In this document: positions 62,110 to 64,000 of the stretch, piece by piece | Layout: every line of letters begins with the position of its first letter | How positions within the stretch are numbered: the stretch's first letter is position 1 | NCBI GenBank assembly: GCA_914767715.1 | Contig: OU612067.1 | Location: 10,478,001-10,542,000, forward strand | Source: Membranipora membranacea | Taxonomy: Eukaryota > Bryozoa > Gymnolaemata > Cheilostomatida > Membraniporidae | Direction: 5' to 3' | Length of the DNA: 64,000 bases | Made by a program: the position numbers and the translations under genes | Notes under the pieces: model-generated | Database searches by the model: none | Seen by the model: only the letters and a program-made list of their open reading frames with translations | What the model was told of the DNA's origin: nothing

Positions 62110-62985
62110 CTCCTATGTGGGTTATAATAATAATAATAATAAATAATAAAGTTTATTTGTGAAACGCTTAATAAAATTGCAGAGCGAAAATTCCTAAGCG
62201 TTATTACATTAAAACCAATAAAATAAAGGTGAAATAAAATGGATAAAATATGTGCATGAGGATAAAATTAAAACATAATTCTGATACTGCTATATAAATC
62301 TATAAAATAAAATCTAATTACTTAAAGTACAACCTAAATAAGTACGTTTTAGTAGCGGACTTAAAACCGGTAAGGCTCGGCATGAGCTGCAAATCAGGGG
62401 CAAGGAATTCCAGAGGGTTACGAGTGATGTTGGTAGGGATTTTCCACTGAATGTGGCCAAGCGAGAGGTGTAATGGGATGCGAGGATGATTTTTGAGCTG
62501 CTTCTAGTGACACGGCGAGGTTCAGGAATGTATGATTGATCGATTGATGAAATAAGATGGCGTATCAGGAGAGTTATGATAGATCCTGTACGCAAAAAGT
62601 AGAATTTTAAATGGAGCTCTGGCTTTGATAGGAAGCCAGTGGAGTGACTTTAGTGCAGCAGTAGCAGAGTCGAATCGCTGTGCACCAGTGAGGCATTTTG
62701 CGCAACTGTTTTGGATAGTTTGAACTTGATTGCGGGCAAAGTCTAGGAGGGTGAAATAGATGGAGTTGCAGAAATCGATGCGAGATGTGATGAAACTATG
62801 AATGAGTGTGGCAAAATGATGTGACGGTATGAATAATTGTCTGATAGCCTTTAATCTGCGTAGTTGGAAAAAACAGGACTTTCTTAATTCTCTAATATGA
62901 CTATCAAATGGCAACTATGAATCTATAACAACACCTAGGTTGCGCACTCGCATCGGCAGTCTAAGATCCTATGGATTAAATGCCC
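62110..62985 (-). mobile_element. 5'-truncated LINE 3' fragment (CR1/L2-like)
   Basis: Minus-strand frames 62522-62914 and 62314-62595 carry the C-terminal RT signature SLHWLPIKARAPFKILLFAY and, in another frame, LVTLWNSLPL with a closing LLKRTYLGC. A stop lies near 62922 after RNLGVVIDS. The 3' end has an (ATT)n-type tail, seen as AATAATAATAATAATAAATA on the + strand near 62128. It is broken by stop and frameshift, and a different family from the LINE at 36854. Confidence 0.75.
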
Positions 62986-63274
62986 AAGGTCCAAGATAAA
63001 TGTTATTTTCTGGTCTAGGTTCATCAATCTAAGGTTTTCTATTCATCTCATATCAACTCATCGCATATAAACAAACTTCAAAAGGAGATCCTTTGCAGTA
63101 TGTTTGACCCCAAGACCTATTAACCAAATTTCCCTCTGCCTCTTCAAAATGAAAAGAAGCCTGCTTTTGGATGGACAGGACCAACTTTACCCACTATTGA
63201 TGCCAATACCTGTCCTGTAGATTGAGATTGATATACTACTGAATGCTTTGAGACAAATTTGGTTTTATTCTCAG

Positions 63275-63418
63275 GCTCATTTTTCGGAGGGAATTCTAAC
63301 GGCAATCCTTGGTTCCTCCTTGGTACTCAGTATTACACCTGTACTTATTCATACCAACCTGGCTATTGGTGCTCAACAACTGTTAATCATGATCAAGATG
63401 GCGCATGGGGAAGATGTA
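63275..63418 (+). pseudogene. FN2 exon of type II, unit C
   Basis: After a TTCTCAG acceptor it reads GGNSNGNPWFLLGTQYYTCT, then GYWCSTTVN and DGAWGRCS. This is an FN2 module with three of the four cysteines; the first is missing where type I has SCVLPF. The expected GT donor after the last cysteine is not present. It shows the type II gene also began FN2-CUB. No equivalent is found at the A/B boundary. Confidence 0.65.
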
Positions 63419-63732
63419 GTGATTAGTGATCAATACTTTATTGTCTTTCCAATTGGCATTAAAGTAAAATATCACAGGCAAAATACCCACCGATTTTCTT
63501 TTCCATACATTTGCTTGACTTTAAATAGTTTCAAGCTCTTGGACTAGTACATTTTTGGCCTACAGGATTCATAATTTCCACCATGTTTTATTAGGAGTTA
63601 GTGTAGTAAAGAAGGTCTTCCGCAGTGGCTGGCAAGATTTGGACAGACCACAAATTGCAGGAAATATGGTTCAAACCATATGGAAGTTCACTTTGCTTCT
63701 TATGGTGATAGAACACAATTTATTGTTTCTAG

Positions 63733-64000
63733 ATAGAAGCAGAGAGTGGTGTATATGTGATGTCAGATGGTGAAGATCAGCGTATCTTACATCAGACAGG
63801 AACTATAATCAGTCACAGAGGATATCCACATCATAGATATTCTAGCAATGTAGACAGTACACTGAAGATACGGGTTGATAATTGTTATCAGTGACTTTAA
63901 GCTTCATGACAATCGGGATTCAAATGGTGACTGCTTAGACTTTTCACAAATCAATGATGATGGTAAGTACTGTGAAAACGAATTATCATAGGGGAGAATA
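63733..64000 (+). pseudogene. CUB-1 exon of type II, unit C (runs off the window)
   Basis: Homologous to 26826-26981 and 1-289. Its start has lost about 5 nt relative to unit B, shifting the frame, and about 12-14 nt are missing near 63890. The TAG after the KYC cysteine is shared (near 63990). It establishes a third unit of the array. Confidence 0.7.

Overview
The window is eukaryotic nuclear DNA from an invertebrate metazoan. It is AT-rich, has spliced genes with GT-AG introns, and contains Ty3/Gypsy, non-LTR, SINE and fold-back elements. The phylum cannot be fixed from the sequence. The core is a head-to-tail tandem array. Unit A covers about 1-26.6 kb (its 5' end lies outside the window), unit B about 26.6-63.4 kb, and a third unit C starts near 63.3 kb. 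Each unit carries two related receptor genes on the + strand.

The first gene of each unit (type II) is a pseudogene: a fibronectin type II (FN2) exon (seen only in unit C), CUB, a small four-cysteine exon, a second CUB, stalk, transmembrane (TM) segment and tyrosine-rich tail exons. The second (type I) can be joined in unit A into an uninterrupted 8-exon, 421-residue reading frame: signal peptide, FN2, CUB, Ser/Thr stalk, TM helix, and a cytoplasmic tail with ten tyrosines including an ITIM-like motif. FN2, CUB and stalk exons are all phase 1-1. Unit B's type I copy has a TGA at codon 14, and a full-length LINE sits just upstream of its start codon. The array resembles an expanding and decaying family of signalling surface receptors (immune or allorecognition-like; this is inference).

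Intron 4 of type I in both units holds the same Ty3/Gypsy element on the - strand, with the same 5-bp target duplication (GTTTT), so it was present before the segmental duplication. Its pol is broken by shared stops and frameshifts and by a 2.4-kb long-TIR element inside integrase (target duplication GGCCC). A 342-residue zinc-knuckle ORF downstream of integrase remains open in both copies. Intron 5 holds a 2.8-kb fold-back element built on GCGCGAAAACAACC modules.

Unit B alone has a 1.35-kb hairpin element in TTAA inside a CUB exon, a 2.7-kb TTAA-bounded element with an intact empty site in unit A, an apparently intact 4.5-kb two-ORF LINE, and a LINE 3' fragment near 62.5 kb (the matching interval is missing from the A/B junction). 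Unit A alone has a 71-72-bp tandem array in its 3' flank, in which each unit carries an AGGTCA-type inverted repeat with a 2-bp spacer.
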